Assembly (NCBI GenBank): GCA_040544425.1
Contig: JBEONO010000025.1
Coordinates: 1 to 42,518 of the forward strand
Length of the DNA stretch: 42,518 nt
Direction: 5' to 3'
From: Solimicrobium sp040544425
GTDB lineage: Bacteria; Pseudomonadota; Gammaproteobacteria; Burkholderiales; Burkholderiaceae_D
The notes under the pieces were generated by a model that saw only the letters and a program-made list of their open reading frames with translations, was not told where the DNA came from and made no database searches. Shown here piece after piece: positions 42,404 to 42,518 of this stretch (position 1 is its first letter; the number at the start of each line of letters is the position of its first letter). The position numbers were made by a program, and so were the translations under genes.

Positions 42404-42518
42404 GGTTTGTCTCCTGTTATGTTTCGCGAGTTCAAACATGAAGTGCAACTGAAGATAAATGGTCATGGGTGGGAAGATGCAGTAGCATCCGGCCTCCCAG
42501 ACCTCCAAGTCAAAGTTG

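Noticed and set aside
42404..42508. N-terminal extension of the lactate permease
   Set aside because: The ATG at 42403 has a strong ribosome-binding site and begins the conserved family sequence; the upstream frame does not look like protein.

Overview
The window reads as chromosomal DNA of a betaproteobacterium, most likely Burkholderiales and perhaps Oxalobacteraceae-like. This rests on gene content and order: a caa3-type cytochrome oxidase cluster with the small DUF2970 and DUF2909 proteins, bioC divergent from comF, a fused indolepyruvate ferredoxin oxidoreductase, and rpoH downstream of ftsEX. The genus is inference; there is no rRNA to anchor it. I saw no tRNA, rRNA, CRISPR array or intact mobile element. 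The only mobile-element trace is a truncated integrase at the left edge.

Layout. 1-3.2 kb: integrase remnant, ychF, then on the minus strand rsmD, coaD and a 2[4Fe-4S] ferredoxin. 3.3-7.6 kb (plus strand): ftsY, an inserted GNAT acetyltransferase gene, ftsE, ftsX and rpoH. A perfect CIRCE operator (6518-6544) lies ahead of rpoH, which suggests that HrcA controls the heat-shock sigma factor. 7.6-17.4 kb (minus strand): a complete haem-copper oxidase locus. It is transcribed coxB (with fused cytochrome c), coxA, a 34-residue membrane peptide, ctaG, a DUF2970 protein and coxC. After a convergent DUF2909 gene on the plus strand it continues with SURF1, a SCO-like protein, ctaA, ctaB, a SCO1 lipoprotein and a sugar-phosphate mutarotase. 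The genes together supply the structural subunits, copper insertion for CuA and CuB, and haem A synthesis.

17.7-20.9 kb: bioC, comF, trmL, a periplasmic PCu(A)C copper chaperone and hldE2/rfaE2. 21-26 kb (minus strand): a lipoprotein of two tandem modules, a ferritin-like di-iron protein, an orphan periplasmic sugar-binding-type protein, and a head-GIN/DUF2807 plus HAAS-type membrane protein pair. 26.4-31.5 kb: an HI0933-type flavoprotein coupled to a DUF1289 protein, a secreted alpha-carbonic anhydrase, a Rossmann/DUF2520 protein and a membrane GGDEF protein with an altered active-site signature. 31.9-34.1 kb: a tight plus-strand operon of a PerM/AI-2E permease, a cysteine-cluster protein, a single-domain asparaginase homologue and an ABM-like protein.

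34.2-35.8 kb is the least ordinary stretch. It holds a protein whose C-terminal half resembles SycD/LcrH class II type III secretion chaperones, followed by a protein with a glycine/alanine-rich double hydrophobic segment between polar, probably disordered tails. This looks like a chaperone and a secreted membrane-inserting substrate; the idea is inference from sequence character. 35.8-42.5 kb (minus strand): the fused indolepyruvate ferredoxin oxidoreductase and an lldP-lldD lactate uptake and oxidation operon.
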